Of a DNA stretch of 64,000 nt, positions 26,863-36,116 are shown in pieces. The stretch spans positions 1-64,000 of the forward strand of contig NZ_JADOTV010000002.1 of NCBI RefSeq assembly GCF_015767245.1. The letters are read 5' to 3'. How positions within the stretch are numbered: the stretch's first letter is position 1; each line of letters opens with the position of its first letter. The notes beneath the pieces were generated by a model, which saw nothing but the letters and a program-made list of their open reading frames with translations, searched no databases and was not told where the DNA came from. Position numbers and translations under genes: made by a program. Source of the stretch: Aureivirga sp. CE67. GTDB taxonomy: Bacteria > Bacteroidota > Bacteroidia > Flavobacteriales > Flavobacteriaceae.

Positions 26863-27597
26863 ATGAAAAAAACATTTGTCATTGGTGATATTCATGGAGG
26901 ATTGAAGGCTTTGAAAGAAATATTGGAAAAAGCTCCTATAGAAAAAGATGATCTTTTGATTTTTTTGGGAGATTATGTGGATGGATGGAGTGAATCTTCA
27001 AAAGTGATTCAGTTTTTGATAGAATTGGAGAAAAAGCAATCTTGTATTTTTATTGAAGGAAATCATGATTTGTGGTGTAGAAAATGGTTGGAAAATGGAG
27101 AAACTCCATCGACTTGGTTACTTCACGGAGGAAGAGAAACGATAGAAAGTTATAAGCGAAATAAAAATATATCTAGAGAGGAACATTTGAGCTTTTTAAA
27201 AAATCTTGTGAAGTTTTATGTTGATAAAGAAAATCGACTTTTTATTCATGCAGGATTTACTTCCACTTATGGACCAGAAAGAGAATTGAGTCGAGATAAT
27301 CATATTTGGGATCGAACACTTTGGGAATTAGCTTTAGCAACACAAAAAGACTTGGAAGAAGATCATATTTTTTACCCAAAAAGATTAAAATTATTTAAGG
27401 AAATATTTATCGGACATACGCCAACTACAAGAGTTTCTTGTACAATACCAATGCAAGCTATGAATGTTTGGAATGTAGATACGGGAGCAGCTTTTAAAGG
27501 AAAGCTTTCGATTATGGATATAGATTCGCAAGAGTATTGGCAAAGTGAAGCACTACCAATTTTATATCCGATGGAGAAAGGAAGAAATAAAGATTAA
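26863..27597 (+). CDS. Metallophosphoesterase (PPP-type, ApaH-like)
   Basis: A 244-residue cytosolic calcineurin-like phosphatase. The metal-ligand motifs are in order: GDIHGG (8-13), GDYVDG (about 35-40), GNHDLW (about 66-71), then distal histidines in IHAGF and GHTPTT. The spacing is that of the protein serine/threonine phosphatase and diadenosine tetraphosphatase group. It is second gene of the operon with prs and under the same predicted NAD-salvage operator, so a nucleotide or sugar-phosphate substrate is plausible, but the sequence does not prove it. Confidence 0.9.
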   Translation: MKKTFVIGDIHGGLKALKEILEKAPIEKDDLLIFLGDYVDGWSESSKVIQFLIELEKKQSCIFIEGNHDLWCRKWLENGETPSTWLLHGGRETIESYKRNKNISREEHLSFLKNLVKFYVDKENRLFIHAGFTSTYGPERELSRDNHIWDRTLWELALATQKDLEEDHIFYPKRLKLFKEIFIGHTPTTRVSCTIPMQAMNVWNVDTGAAFKGKLSIMDIDSQEYWQSEALPILYPMEKGRNKD

Positions 27598-27600
27598 ATA

Positions 27601-27636
27601 AAAAATCCACAACTAAAAACTGGTTGTGGATTTTTG
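27601..27636. terminator. Terminator between the phosphatase and ansA
   Basis: AAAAATCCACAAC (27601-27613) and GTTGTGGATTTTT (27623-27635) form a 13-bp perfect stem with A/T runs usable in both directions. Confidence 0.92.
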
Positions 27637-27654
27637 TTTAAAATATATTTTGTT

Positions 27655-28689
27655 TTAAAAAGTAAGTTCTCCTCTTAGTGGCATTTCGAAGTATTTTTTG
27701 AAATCTTCAAAAGAAAGATTTTCTCCAAGTAAATACATCATTTTTACAATAGCAGATTCTGTAGTCAGATCTTTTCCGTTGATTACGCCAATGTTTAAAA
27801 GTTCTTGACTCGTTTCATAATGTCCAAGAATCACACTTCCTCCAGCACATTGTGTAACATCTACAATTCGGATATTTTTCTCTACAGCTTCTTTTAGAAG
27901 ATTTACAAACCAAGTTTCAGTTGGTGCATTACCCGAACCATAAGTTTCCAAAACAATTCCTTTAAGGTTTGGAATATTAATAATTGCACGAACTGTAACT
28001 TCATTAATTCCTGGGAAAATCTTTAAAATCACCACATCGTTTATCATGTTTTTTCTTGTGATTAAATTTTCTTGAAATTCTCCTTTTCCTAATAAAAGAT
28101 GCTCGTTGAATTTAAGTTTTACACCACTTTCTGCTAAAGGAGGGAAATTCATTGAAGTAAACGCTTCGAACTGATCTGCATTTATTTTGGTAGTTCTATT
28201 GGCTCTATAAAGTTTATATTCAAAATAAAGACAAACTTCTTTAATAATTGGTGTTCCTTCTTCATGAGAAGCTGCAATATGAATAGAAGTAATCAGATTT
28301 TCTTTTGCATCTGTTCTTAAATCTCCAATAGGAAGTTGCGATCCTGTAAAGATCACCGGTTTCTGAAGGTTTTCGAACATAAAACTAACAGCAGAAGAAG
28401 TATAAGCCATCGTATCCGAACCTGTAAGTATTACAAATCCGTCATAGTTGGCGTAATTTTCTTCGATAATATCGACTATTTGATTCCAGTAAGGAATATT
28501 CATGTTGGAGGAATCGATAGGTTCTTCAAAGGAAATGGTTTCAATCTCACATCCAAGTTGATGAAGTTCTGGAATTCTTTCTTGGATTTTCTCAAAATTG
28601 AAAGGTCTTAAAGCTCCTGTTTGATAATCTTTAATCATACCAATTGTACCTCCAGTGTACAGTAATAAAATCTTAGGATTATTAGTCAT
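27655..28689 (-). CDS. ansA: Type I L-asparaginase
   Basis: A 344-residue cytosolic asparaginase (L-asparagine to aspartate and ammonia). The first threonine motif LLYTGGTIGM (about 9-18), the second VILTGSDTMAYTSSA (about 85-99) with the catalytic Thr-Asp pair, and the downstream lysine region are present; the C-terminal domain begins after residue ~210. No signal peptide is seen, as expected for the low-affinity cytoplasmic type I form. Its own -7 element lies 34 bases upstream. Confidence 0.93.
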   Translation of the reverse strand: MTNNPKILLLYTGGTIGMIKDYQTGALRPFNFEKIQERIPELHQLGCEIETISFEEPIDSSNMNIPYWNQIVDIIEENYANYDGFVILTGSDTMAYTSSAVSFMFENLQKPVIFTGSQLPIGDLRTDAKENLITSIHIAASHEEGTPIIKEVCLYFEYKLYRANRTTKINADQFEAFTSMNFPPLAESGVKLKFNEHLLLGKGEFQENLITRKNMINDVVILKIFPGINEVTVRAIINIPNLKGIVLETYGSGNAPTETWFVNLLKEAVEKNIRIVDVTQCAGGSVILGHYETSQELLNIGVINGKDLTTESAIVKMMYLLGENLSFEDFKKYFEMPLRGELTF

Positions 28690-28722
28690 ATTATCTAGAA
28701 ATATTGATTGTACTTAAAGTCT

Positions 28723-28730
28723 CAAAGATA
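28723..28730 (-). promoter_or_regulatory. -7 element of ansA
   Basis: On the minus strand TATCTTTG matches TAnnTTTG, 33 bases before the ATG; no well-spaced TTG was seen. Confidence 0.4.
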
Positions 28731-28860
28731 CTTAGAAAAAGAGAATACTTCTAAGGAAACCTACTTTTGAGAAATTAAATTTTATAAAAAATTAGCAATC
28801 AATATTTTAGAGATAAAATAGGAATGATTAATTTAAAGTAACAATTTAAAAATCAGGATT

Positions 28861-29175
28861 ATGAAAGAATTTATGCATTACAATACGGTTTCTGAAGCTA
28901 TTACAGAACTGAAAAAAGAAGGTTTTGTAATAGATTATAATTTGAAAGAAAATTGTTTGCTGTGTGAACATTCCAAATATGAATTGAAAAACTATGAAAT
29001 AGTAGGAGTTTATAGATATGAGGGAGAAACAGATCCTTCGGATGAGGCAGCAGTTTATGCAATTCAAGAAAAGGGAGGAGATAATAAAGGAGTTTTGGTA
29101 GATGGTTATGGTTTTTCTTCTAACACGTCTGAAGTTGCTGAGGTTTTAAAAGAATTAAAGTTTAACAAAAAGTAA
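28861..29175 (+). CDS. Small conserved protein, function unknown
   Basis: A 104-residue cytosolic protein. Similar Flavobacteriia proteins are often labelled phosphoribosylpyrophosphate synthetase in databases, but it has neither the PRPP loop nor the length, so that name should not be used. Seen: HYNTVSEAITELKKEGFVID at the N-terminus, two Cys close together (ENCLLCEH), and an acidic segment YEGETDPSDEAAVYAI. It stands alone between ansA and the IPExxxVDY gene. Confidence 0.72.
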   Translation: MKEFMHYNTVSEAITELKKEGFVIDYNLKENCLLCEHSKYELKNYEIVGVYRYEGETDPSDEAAVYAIQEKGGDNKGVLVDGYGFSSNTSEVAEVLKELKFNKK

Positions 29176-29369
29176 AACTTATAGAAAAATAAAATTTTTG
29201 GTTGACAGTTTTTAAGTAAAATGAAAATAGAAGGGTGAAGTATTGAAAATGTTCTTTTTTACTTAAATCATTATTGTATTATTTTTTTAAAAAGTTTATT
29301 TAAAATTTACTTTTTTTGTATTGAAATTTTATATTTTAACAAAAAAAATAAAAATACAGCTAGAAGTAT

Positions 29370-29837
29370 ATGCAGACACTTTCATTTGATGTCAATTATG
29401 ATTATACCTTGATTGGAATTCATACTATAGAAGAGGATTATAGGCTTGCTTATTTGATCAATCAAAAAATTAATACTTGTTTAGAAAAGGCTAAAAATAA
29501 CTTAGATTTTACGAATAAGAACGCTAGTTTTTGTATTTTTGAATTTAGAGATAAACAGAATTTTACAGACTATTTTTTGATTGCAAACAAATCGGAAAAC
29601 TTGGAAGACTCTTCTAATTCTGAAACTTTATTTGAAGAAACTTCTGAAGTTTTAGAAAAGGCTGTTTACCTTATTCCAGAAAAAAAGAAAGTAGATTATT
29701 TTCTAAAAATAGATAGAGATTTAGGTAAAAACGATATGGATAATCTGATTAATCAAATAAATGAGATTGAACAAGTAATCACCTCTTATTCTATTATTCC
29801 AAAATCATTAAAATCAAAAGATTTTTTAATTTTTTAA
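29370..29837 (+). CDS. IPExxxVDY family protein
   Basis: A 155-residue protein of the Bacteroidota IPExxxVDY family; the name-giving motif reads IPEKKKVDY (about 112-120) and is followed by FLKIDRDL. Function unknown. The gene sits 4 bases upstream of pyruvate kinase, the usual position of this family, so the two are translated from one mRNA and may be functionally linked. Confidence 0.9.
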   Translation: MQTLSFDVNYDYTLIGIHTIEEDYRLAYLINQKINTCLEKAKNNLDFTNKNASFCIFEFRDKQNFTDYFLIANKSENLEDSSNSETLFEETSEVLEKAVYLIPEKKKVDYFLKIDRDLGKNDMDNLINQINEIEQVITSYSIIPKSLKSKDFLIF

Positions 29838-29841
29838 AATT

Positions 29842-31266
29842 ATGCCAACAACAAAAAAGACTAAAATAGTAGCAACATTAGGACCTGCTTGTTCTGACAA
29901 GAAGACAATGCTGAAAATGATAAAAGCAGGGGTGAATGTTTTCAGAATTAATTTTTCACATGCAAACTACGAGATTGTAAAGAAAAATATAGAGATAATT
30001 AGAGAGCTTAATAAAGAGCATAATTTTAATACAGCAATTTTAGCTGATTTACAAGGTCCAAAACTTAGAGTTGGGACCATGAAAGAAAATGTTCTAAATG
30101 TAGGAGATATTTTTACTTTTACAACCAAAGAATGTGTTGGAGATGGTAAAAAAGCATTTATGACATATCAAAACTTTCCGAAAGATGTAGAAGCAGGAGA
30201 GCATATTTTGGTAGATGATGGAAAATTATTATTTGAAGTAATTTCTACAAATGGAGAGGATGAAGTACAAGCAAAGGTACTTCGAGGAGGTTCTCTAAAA
30301 TCTAAAAAAGGTGTAAACCTTCCAAATACAAAAATTTCCTTACCAGCATTAACAGAAAAAGATATTAAAGACGCAAACTTTGCGGTGGAACAAGGTGTAG
30401 ACTGGATTGCTTTATCATTTGTGAGAACTGCAGAAGATTTGCAATCGTTACATAAATTAATTGCAGAGAAATCAGAAGAAAAGATTCCTGTAATTGCTAA
30501 AATTGAGAAACCTGAAGCTATTGAAAATTTAGATGCTTTAATTCCTTATTGTGATGGAATCATGGTAGCTCGTGGAGATTTAGGAGTAGAATTACCAATG
30601 CAAGAAGTTCCTCTTTTACAAAAGAAATTAGTACAAAGAGCAAAACAAGCAAGAATTCCAGTAATTATTGCAACGCAAATGATGGAAAGTATGATTCAAA
30701 ATCAAGTTCCAACAAGAGCTGAGGTAAACGATGTTGCGAATTCAATTATGGATGGAGCAGATGCGGTAATGTTATCAGGAGAAACTTCAGTAGGAGAATA
30801 TCCGGTGACAGTAATTCAGCAGATGGCGAAAATTATTAAAGGAGTGGAGAATTCTCCATTAATTCAGGTGCCAAAAGATCCTCCATTTATCAAAACAAAT
30901 AGGTATGTTACAAAAGCGGTTTGTTATCATGCAGCTTCTGTTTCTGATGAAATTGATGCAAAAGCAATTGCAACGTTGACAAATTCAGGTTATACAGCAT
31001 TCCAAATTTCTGCTTGGAGACCAAATGCGGATATTATCACATTTACTTCTAATAAGAAACTTCTAACAATGTTAAACTTACTTTGGGGAGTAAATGCTTA
31101 TTATTATGATAAAAGAGTAAGTACAGATGAAACTGTAGAGGATATCAATAATTTCGCAAAAGAAAATGGAATTGTAAAAGAAGGAGATTTTGTAGTAACA
31201 CTTACTTCTATGCCAGTAAAAGTAAAAGGAATGGTAAATACACTTCGTATTTCAGAGATTGAATAG
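29842..31266 (+). CDS. pyk: Pyruvate kinase
   Basis: Pyruvate kinase (474 residues), last step of glycolysis (phosphoenolpyruvate plus ADP to pyruvate plus ATP). The N-terminal KIVATLGPAC and FRINFSHA (about 35-42), the substrate and catalytic segment VIAKIEKPEAIEN (about 218-230), MVARGDLGVELP (about 247-258), and MDGADAVMLSGETS (about 302-315) are intact, followed by the C-terminal regulatory domain with the ATLTNSGYTA segment. Length is normal. It is second in the operon with the IPExxxVDY gene and followed by a strong terminator. Confidence 0.96.
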   Translation: MPTTKKTKIVATLGPACSDKKTMLKMIKAGVNVFRINFSHANYEIVKKNIEIIRELNKEHNFNTAILADLQGPKLRVGTMKENVLNVGDIFTFTTKECVGDGKKAFMTYQNFPKDVEAGEHILVDDGKLLFEVISTNGEDEVQAKVLRGGSLKSKKGVNLPNTKISLPALTEKDIKDANFAVEQGVDWIALSFVRTAEDLQSLHKLIAEKSEEKIPVIAKIEKPEAIENLDALIPYCDGIMVARGDLGVELPMQEVPLLQKKLVQRAKQARIPVIIATQMMESMIQNQVPTRAEVNDVANSIMDGADAVMLSGETSVGEYPVTVIQQMAKIIKGVENSPLIQVPKDPPFIKTNRYVTKAVCYHAASVSDEIDAKAIATLTNSGYTAFQISAWRPNADIITFTSNKKLLTMLNLLWGVNAYYYDKRVSTDETVEDINNFAKENGIVKEGDFVVTLTSMPVKVKGMVNTLRISEIE

Positions 31267-31290
31267 TTTCTATAAAATTTAAATAAATAC

Positions 31291-31324
31291 AAAAAGCCAA
31301 TGATTTAATCATTGGCTTTTTTGT
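31291..31324 (+). terminator. Terminator of pyk
   Basis: AAAAGCCAATGA and TCATTGGCTTTT pair around a short loop and are followed by a T run, 25 bases after the stop. Confidence 0.92.
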
Positions 31325-31350
31325 ACTAATTTATTCAAAACTATAATAAA

Positions 31351-31381
31351 AAAAACCCCGATTGCTTTAAGCAACCGAGGT
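31351..31381 (-). terminator. Minus-strand terminator
   Basis: Read on the minus strand, CCTCGGTTGCTT pairs with AAGCAATCGGGG through two G-U wobbles and is followed by a run of eight or more T. On the plus strand the same sites would be A-C mismatches, so the active strand is minus. It ends either the histidine kinase operon or a small RNA (31352-31490). Confidence 0.8.
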
Positions 31382-31565
31382 ATAAATAAATCAACCCCAA
31401 AGATTTACCTATTGTTTATTTTAATCTCTTAATTTTATTATAAAATATTAAAACAACTAAACTTTAATACCTTATTTCTTACATTTCAAAGATAGGGAAT
31501 AACTTAATGTAAAAACTTAAGAATTAATGAATGTATAAGAAAATCTAACAAATGGTATGTTTTTC
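31382..31565. other. Spacer between the histidine kinase gene and its terminator
   Basis: About 185 bases, AT-rich. On the minus strand a -7 element TATCTTTG (31487-31494) could drive a ~130-base transcript ending at the hairpin 31351-31381. No open frame of interest. Confidence 0.45.
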
Positions 31566-32909
31566 TTAATAAATGGCAAATTCCAATGGTATACTCATTG
31601 TGACTTTTGTTCCTTTCTCATCGAAATTTTTAAGATCAATGATATTAACATCGATATCTTCGCCTTTAAAAAGTAGTTTTATACGTTCTTTTGTAGCAAA
31701 AGTTCCAAAAGATTTTTTCCTATTTAAAGTATCTTTTTTTAGATGTAATGATTTTTCAACTCCAATTCCATTATCAATGATTTCAATAATCGCATTTGAA
31801 TCTTCTTTAAAGATGTTCAAAGTTATTTTTTTATCGTCTTCTGCTTTTACCAATCCATGCCAAATAGCATTTTCAATATAAGGTTGTAAAAATAGCGGAG
31901 GAATGTTGATATTATTTAAATCAATGTCTGGAGAAATATTTAACTCATATTCAAAACCACCACGAACTCTTAACTGCTCAATTTTGATATAAATATTTAA
32001 TATATCAAGTTCTTCTTTAAGTGAAACAATCAGTTTGGATGAATTGTTTAGAATTTCTCGTATTAATCGTGAAAACTTAGTGATATAATCCGAAGCTTTT
32101 TCTACATCATTTTGAATGATAAAATTATTGATAGAGTTTAAAGAATTGAAAAGAAAATGTGGGTTCATTTGACTTCGTAGAGCGGTCATTTTCATTTTTT
32201 CTAATTCTTTTGAGTTTATAGCTAGTTGTAATTCTGCTTGTACTCTTCTGTCTTCTTCTTTTTTAGAAATATAACCAATGATGATTGCGAAAATAAAACT
32301 TTCTAAAATCGCTCCTATATAGATGAAAAAGGTAGGATTGATGTTGATATCATTCATGAAGTCTTCTCCTGAGAAAAAGCTTATGAATAAAGCAATGTTT
32401 GCAAAAATGATATAAATTAAAGAACCGAATATAAAGTATTTTACCTCTTTTTCCTTGATGAAATAATATTTGAAATATATGATAATCGAACACAAAGTAA
32501 GCAATATCATAATTGTATAAAATATCGTAAGTTGGGTATTAAAATTTGTATAAAGTTTTACAACAGGAAAAACAATCCCTAAAACAAAGAGGGATTTAGC
32601 AATTTTGGAAAATAACTTGTTTAAAAACTGAGATCTTTTCTGAATTTTCAATATACAGATGGCCAAATAGGTATAAAAACCCGCTGAGAAAAATTGTATG
32701 GTGAAATCAAAAAAGTTAAAAACATCAAGCAAAGCATTTGAATCTAATAATACATCAATTAAAAAGATCCATTGAAAACCTACAAAAAGACTGTAGTATA
32801 GATATACTTTTTTTCTATTTTGTATGAATACTAATAAGTGGTAAAGAAATAAAATTAATAATCCTCCTCGTATCCAAGAGAAAAATTCGTCTCCTACATC
32901 AAAATACAT
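31566..32909 (-). CDS. Sensor histidine kinase with seven-helix membrane domain (LytS/YehU type)
   Basis: A 447-residue sensor kinase. Seven hydrophobic helices (about 12-28, 36-56, 66-88, 103-120, 130-155, 158-182 and 190-216) form a 7TMR-DISM-like input domain without a large extracellular part. A short coiled linker (KKEEDRRVQAELQLAINS) leads to the His_kinase domain: the phospho-accepting histidine lies in RSQMNPHFLFNSLNSI (about 245-260), followed by the N box FLQPYIENAIWHG and the glycine motif IDNGIGVE, as in LytS/YehU. It is downstream of its LytTR response regulator by 1 base. The signal is unknown; the pair is likely to control genes elsewhere. Confidence 0.92.
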   Translation of the reverse strand: MYFDVGDEFFSWIRGGLLILFLYHLLVFIQNRKKVYLYYSLFVGFQWIFLIDVLLDSNALLDVFNFFDFTIQFFSAGFYTYLAICILKIQKRSQFLNKLFSKIAKSLFVLGIVFPVVKLYTNFNTQLTIFYTIMILLTLCSIIIYFKYYFIKEKEVKYFIFGSLIYIIFANIALFISFFSGEDFMNDININPTFFIYIGAILESFIFAIIIGYISKKEEDRRVQAELQLAINSKELEKMKMTALRSQMNPHFLFNSLNSINNFIIQNDVEKASDYITKFSRLIREILNNSSKLIVSLKEELDILNIYIKIEQLRVRGGFEYELNISPDIDLNNINIPPLFLQPYIENAIWHGLVKAEDDKKITLNIFKEDSNAIIEIIDNGIGVEKSLHLKKDTLNRKKSFGTFATKERIKLLFKGEDIDVNIIDLKNFDEKGTKVTMSIPLEFAIY

Positions 32910-32910
32910 T

Positions 32911-33642
32911 TTAGTTTAAGTCAAGTTTTTTAAATAATTCATTTTTTTTATTTCTACTTACACTTGCTATCATTCCATTACTCATCATTAACTCTCCACC
33001 AATTCCTTTAGAATATTCTTTTACATGACTCAAATTAATCAAATATGAATTATGAACTCTAAAGAAATGGGTGTGTGTAAATTTCTTTTCTACTTCTTTT
33101 AAAGTTTTTGAAACCACAATATTTACTCCATCATTCAGATAAATTGTTGTGTAACTTTTATCAGATTTCAACATTACAATGTCACATTTATCTAATAGAT
33201 AAACTTTTCCATCTGCTGCAATATTGATTTTTTCATTTTGCTTATGGAAGTTGCTTAAAAATGTTTGAAAGTGATCTTCAAAAATATCTTCTTTCTTACG
33301 CACTTTTTCAACAGCCTCAATCAACTCGTCTTTATCGACAGGTTTTAATAAATAGTCAATTGCTGAAACCTTAATTGCCTTCAGTGCAAATTCGCTATAA
33401 GCTGTATTAAAAATAAGTTTAAAATTTCTGTATTCTAACTTTTCTAATAAAGTAAAACCATTCATTTCTGGCATTTCAATATCCAAAAAGACCAAATCTG
33501 GTTTTTGATTATTTATAGTTTCAATAGCATTTTGAGCAGTATTACATTTTGTAACAGATACATCGTCAATATATCGATTCAATTTCCATTCTAATGCTTC
33601 TAAAGCATCTTTTTCATCATCAACAATTACAATTCTTAACAT
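32911..33642 (-). CDS. LytTR family response regulator
   Basis: A 243-residue response regulator. The receiver domain (1-120) has the acidic pocket IVDDEKDALE, the phospho-accepting Asp in VFLDIEMPEMNG (about 54-65) and the Lys in LLKPVDKDE. The LytTR DNA-binding domain follows (about 140-240, KVYLLDKCDIVMLKSDKSYT, ending in the conserved RVHNSYLINLSHV). LytTR proteins usually bind pairs of direct repeats. Partner of the histidine kinase that follows after 1 base. Confidence 0.93.
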   Translation of the reverse strand: MLRIVIVDDEKDALEALEWKLNRYIDDVSVTKCNTAQNAIETINNQKPDLVFLDIEMPEMNGFTLLEKLEYRNFKLIFNTAYSEFALKAIKVSAIDYLLKPVDKDELIEAVEKVRKKEDIFEDHFQTFLSNFHKQNEKINIAADGKVYLLDKCDIVMLKSDKSYTTIYLNDGVNIVVSKTLKEVEKKFTHTHFFRVHNSYLINLSHVKEYSKGIGGELMMSNGMIASVSRNKKNELFKKLDLN

Positions 33643-33707
33643 AGTAATATCATTAAAAAATTAAGAGAATAGGGTTTATTCTGCAAGATACTAATTTTAA
33701 GAATTCT

Positions 33708-36059
33708 TTAACTATTTTCTATTTTAACATTTTTTGTTATCTTATTTCCAAAATTATCTACAATTGTGATAGTATAAATTCCAGTATCTGGCTCTACACT
33801 AATTTCGTGAATAGTTTCTGTCTTTCCAATATATTTATCGTTCAGATACCAAAAAAGCGTTGTGTTTGATTCTTTATGCGTTGCTTTTAAAACTACTTCT
33901 GATTTTTTTCCATCAAAATCTCTTGGAATGTAAATTGTAGAAATATCTTTAGGATAAATAAATTCCATCATTTTTTGCTCTTCAGAAACACAATCATTTC
34001 TAAACTTTGGAAGTGTTTTATAAAAAACATTTTTCTTTTTGTAATAAAATTCCATCAAAGGAGGGAGGATGAAATAATTTTTATGCACAATTTTAGTCAA
34101 AGGTTCACAAGAACTATTTACTTGAAATTGCTCGGTTTCGTCTAGATGTACTCTTTTATGATAATTACATGGGAGAGTTTCCAGTCCAGCTTTTGAAAGT
34201 AATTCTGTAGATTTTTCATCACAATAAATAGTAGCGATTTTTCCACTTTTTTCACAAACTTCAGCTTCGTACAAATCATCTAATGGAGGAGAAAACCAAT
34301 CCGAATTTGGTAAAATATCAAAAACTGAAAAAAGAACTGGCGCAGCAGCTTTTACTCCAACTAGTCCAGGTCTACCTTCTCCATCTGCATTTCCTACCCA
34401 AACTCCCACAGTATATTTTTTTGTAGTTCCAATTGCCCAAGCATCACGAAAACCAAAACTCGTTCCTGTTTTCCAAGCAACTTTTTCTGCCGAGACATAA
34501 TTGTTCCAATTATCAAAACCTTCTGGACGTTCTACTTTATTCAAAGCTTTAAAAGTAAGATACATCGAGCTTGCATCGAAAATTGGTTTTTCATCTGTCT
34601 TTTTTCCAAAATCTACTTTTTGATCGAAAATATAATTTGGTTCCACAAATTCTTTTGAGAAATAAGAACTTTCGTTTTCTACAAAATGATTGACGGTTCC
34701 AGCAAAACCAGCGTAAGTTCGTGTCAAATCCCAAAGATTGCTTTCTGCTCCACCTAAAATCAAAGACAAACCATAATGATCTGGATGTTTTCGAATGTTA
34801 GTGAAATTCAATTTTTTTAAATCATCATAAAATTTTTGCAAACCATATTTTCGTAAAGAAATTACCGCAGGAATATTCAAAGATCTCGAAAGTGCTTCAT
34901 CTGCAGGAACTGCTCCGTCAAAGTCTTTATGGAAATTACTCGGTTTATAATTTTTGTACTGAATCGGAATATCAGCAATCAAACTTTTTGGTAATAAACT
35001 TCCGTCATCCAACATTCCAGCGTATAAAATTGGCTTCAAAATGCTTCCCGTACTTCTTGGTTTAGTAATAATATCCACATCTTTTTGATGTTTTTTCGTT
35101 GTTGGCGTATTTCCAACATAAGCCAAAACATCTCTTGTTTCTACATCTAAAACCAAAACAGCAATATTGTATATTTTGTTTTGCGAAAGTTGTCGATATT
35201 GTCTTTCTACAATCGAATTAATTTTGTTTTGAAGCTCATAATCCAAAGTGGTTTTGATTGTTTTTTGTGCTTTCTGCTGATGTACTTTTTCTACAAAATG
35301 TGGCGAAACTTGAGGAAGACGATGTGTTTTTTGTGGTAATTCTTCCAAGATCGCCAATTGGTAAGTTAGCGAATCTATAATTTCTTCTTTGTGTAATTTT
35401 TGCAATAAACGATTTCTTTTTTTCAAAAGTCGCTCTTGGTTTTTTCCAGGATAAATCAAACTTGGTGCATTTGGTAAAACAGCTAAAGTTGCAGATTCTG
35501 CCCAAGAAAGATTTTCTGGTTTTTGTCTAAAATATCGCCAAGCAGCCATATCTAGTCCAATCACATTTCCACCATAAGGAGCATGTGAAGCGTACAAAGC
35601 TAAAATCTCATCTTTAGAATGACGAAATTCTAATCTTGTTGCCAGAATTAGTTCGTATAATTTTTCAGAATAAGTTCTTTTTTTTCCTTTTCTATGTAAT
35701 CTGATTACTTGTTGTGTTAAAGTACTTCCTCCTCTTTTTGTCTTTCCACTTTTGATATTTAAATACAAAGATTTTGTAATCGAAACTGGATTGAATCCTA
35801 GATGGTAATAAAAATAAGCATCTTCAAATTCTAGAATACAATGTTTAAATTTTTCTGGAACATCTTTTCTTTCAGGAAAACGCCACTGTCCATCTTTTGC
35901 AATTTTTGCACCCAAAAGTTGTTCTTCTTTGCTCAAAACAACTGTTGCATATGGAACATCAAATAATTTTTTTGGTAAAAGGAAATAATAAATAATTGCT
36001 AGAACTAGCAATATGAGATATCTTTTTTTAAGTATTTTTTTTGAGATTTTAGAAGCCAA
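33708..36059 (-). CDS. pbpC: Penicillin-binding protein 1C
   Basis: A bifunctional peptidoglycan synthase (about 783 residues): N-terminal membrane anchor (KKRYLILLVLAIIYYFLLP), glycosyltransferase family 51 with EDAYFYYHLG and GGSTLTQQVIR, transpeptidase domain with the active serine in STGSILKP (about 335-342), SRSLN and KTGT (about 535-540), and a C-terminal PBP1C-type domain (last ~90 residues). There is no ATG near the start: TTG at 36059 lies just after a terminator hairpin, and another TTG at 36095 would start inside it. The alpha-2-macroglobulin gene usual beside pbpC is absent. Confidence 0.92.
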   Translation of the reverse strand: MASKISKKILKKRYLILLVLAIIYYFLLPKKLFDVPYATVVLSKEEQLLGAKIAKDGQWRFPERKDVPEKFKHCILEFEDAYFYYHLGFNPVSITKSLYLNIKSGKTKRGGSTLTQQVIRLHRKGKKRTYSEKLYELILATRLEFRHSKDEILALYASHAPYGGNVIGLDMAAWRYFRQKPENLSWAESATLAVLPNAPSLIYPGKNQERLLKKRNRLLQKLHKEEIIDSLTYQLAILEELPQKTHRLPQVSPHFVEKVHQQKAQKTIKTTLDYELQNKINSIVERQYRQLSQNKIYNIAVLVLDVETRDVLAYVGNTPTTKKHQKDVDIITKPRSTGSILKPILYAGMLDDGSLLPKSLIADIPIQYKNYKPSNFHKDFDGAVPADEALSRSLNIPAVISLRKYGLQKFYDDLKKLNFTNIRKHPDHYGLSLILGGAESNLWDLTRTYAGFAGTVNHFVENESSYFSKEFVEPNYIFDQKVDFGKKTDEKPIFDASSMYLTFKALNKVERPEGFDNWNNYVSAEKVAWKTGTSFGFRDAWAIGTTKKYTVGVWVGNADGEGRPGLVGVKAAAPVLFSVFDILPNSDWFSPPLDDLYEAEVCEKSGKIATIYCDEKSTELLSKAGLETLPCNYHKRVHLDETEQFQVNSSCEPLTKIVHKNYFILPPLMEFYYKKKNVFYKTLPKFRNDCVSEEQKMMEFIYPKDISTIYIPRDFDGKKSEVVLKATHKESNTTLFWYLNDKYIGKTETIHEISVEPDTGIYTITIVDNFGNKITKNVKIENS

Positions 36060-36076
36060 TTTTTTTAAAAGTATTA

Positions 36077-36112
36077 AAAACGGATAAGAACTCAATCTTA
36101 TCCGTTTTTTGT
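36077..36112 (-). terminator. Terminator between DUF2490 gene and pbpC
   Basis: ACGGATAAG and CTTATCCGT form the stem with T runs on both strands. It follows the DUF2490 stop by a few bases on the minus strand and ends about 18 bases before the preferred pbpC start, so pbpC expression depends on readthrough or on a promoter hidden here. Confidence 0.8.
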
Positions 36113-36116
36113 TTTT

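Noticed and set aside
28861-29175. Naming the 104-residue protein a PRPP synthetase
   Set aside because: No PRPP-binding loop and one third of the needed length; the name appears to be a propagated misannotation.
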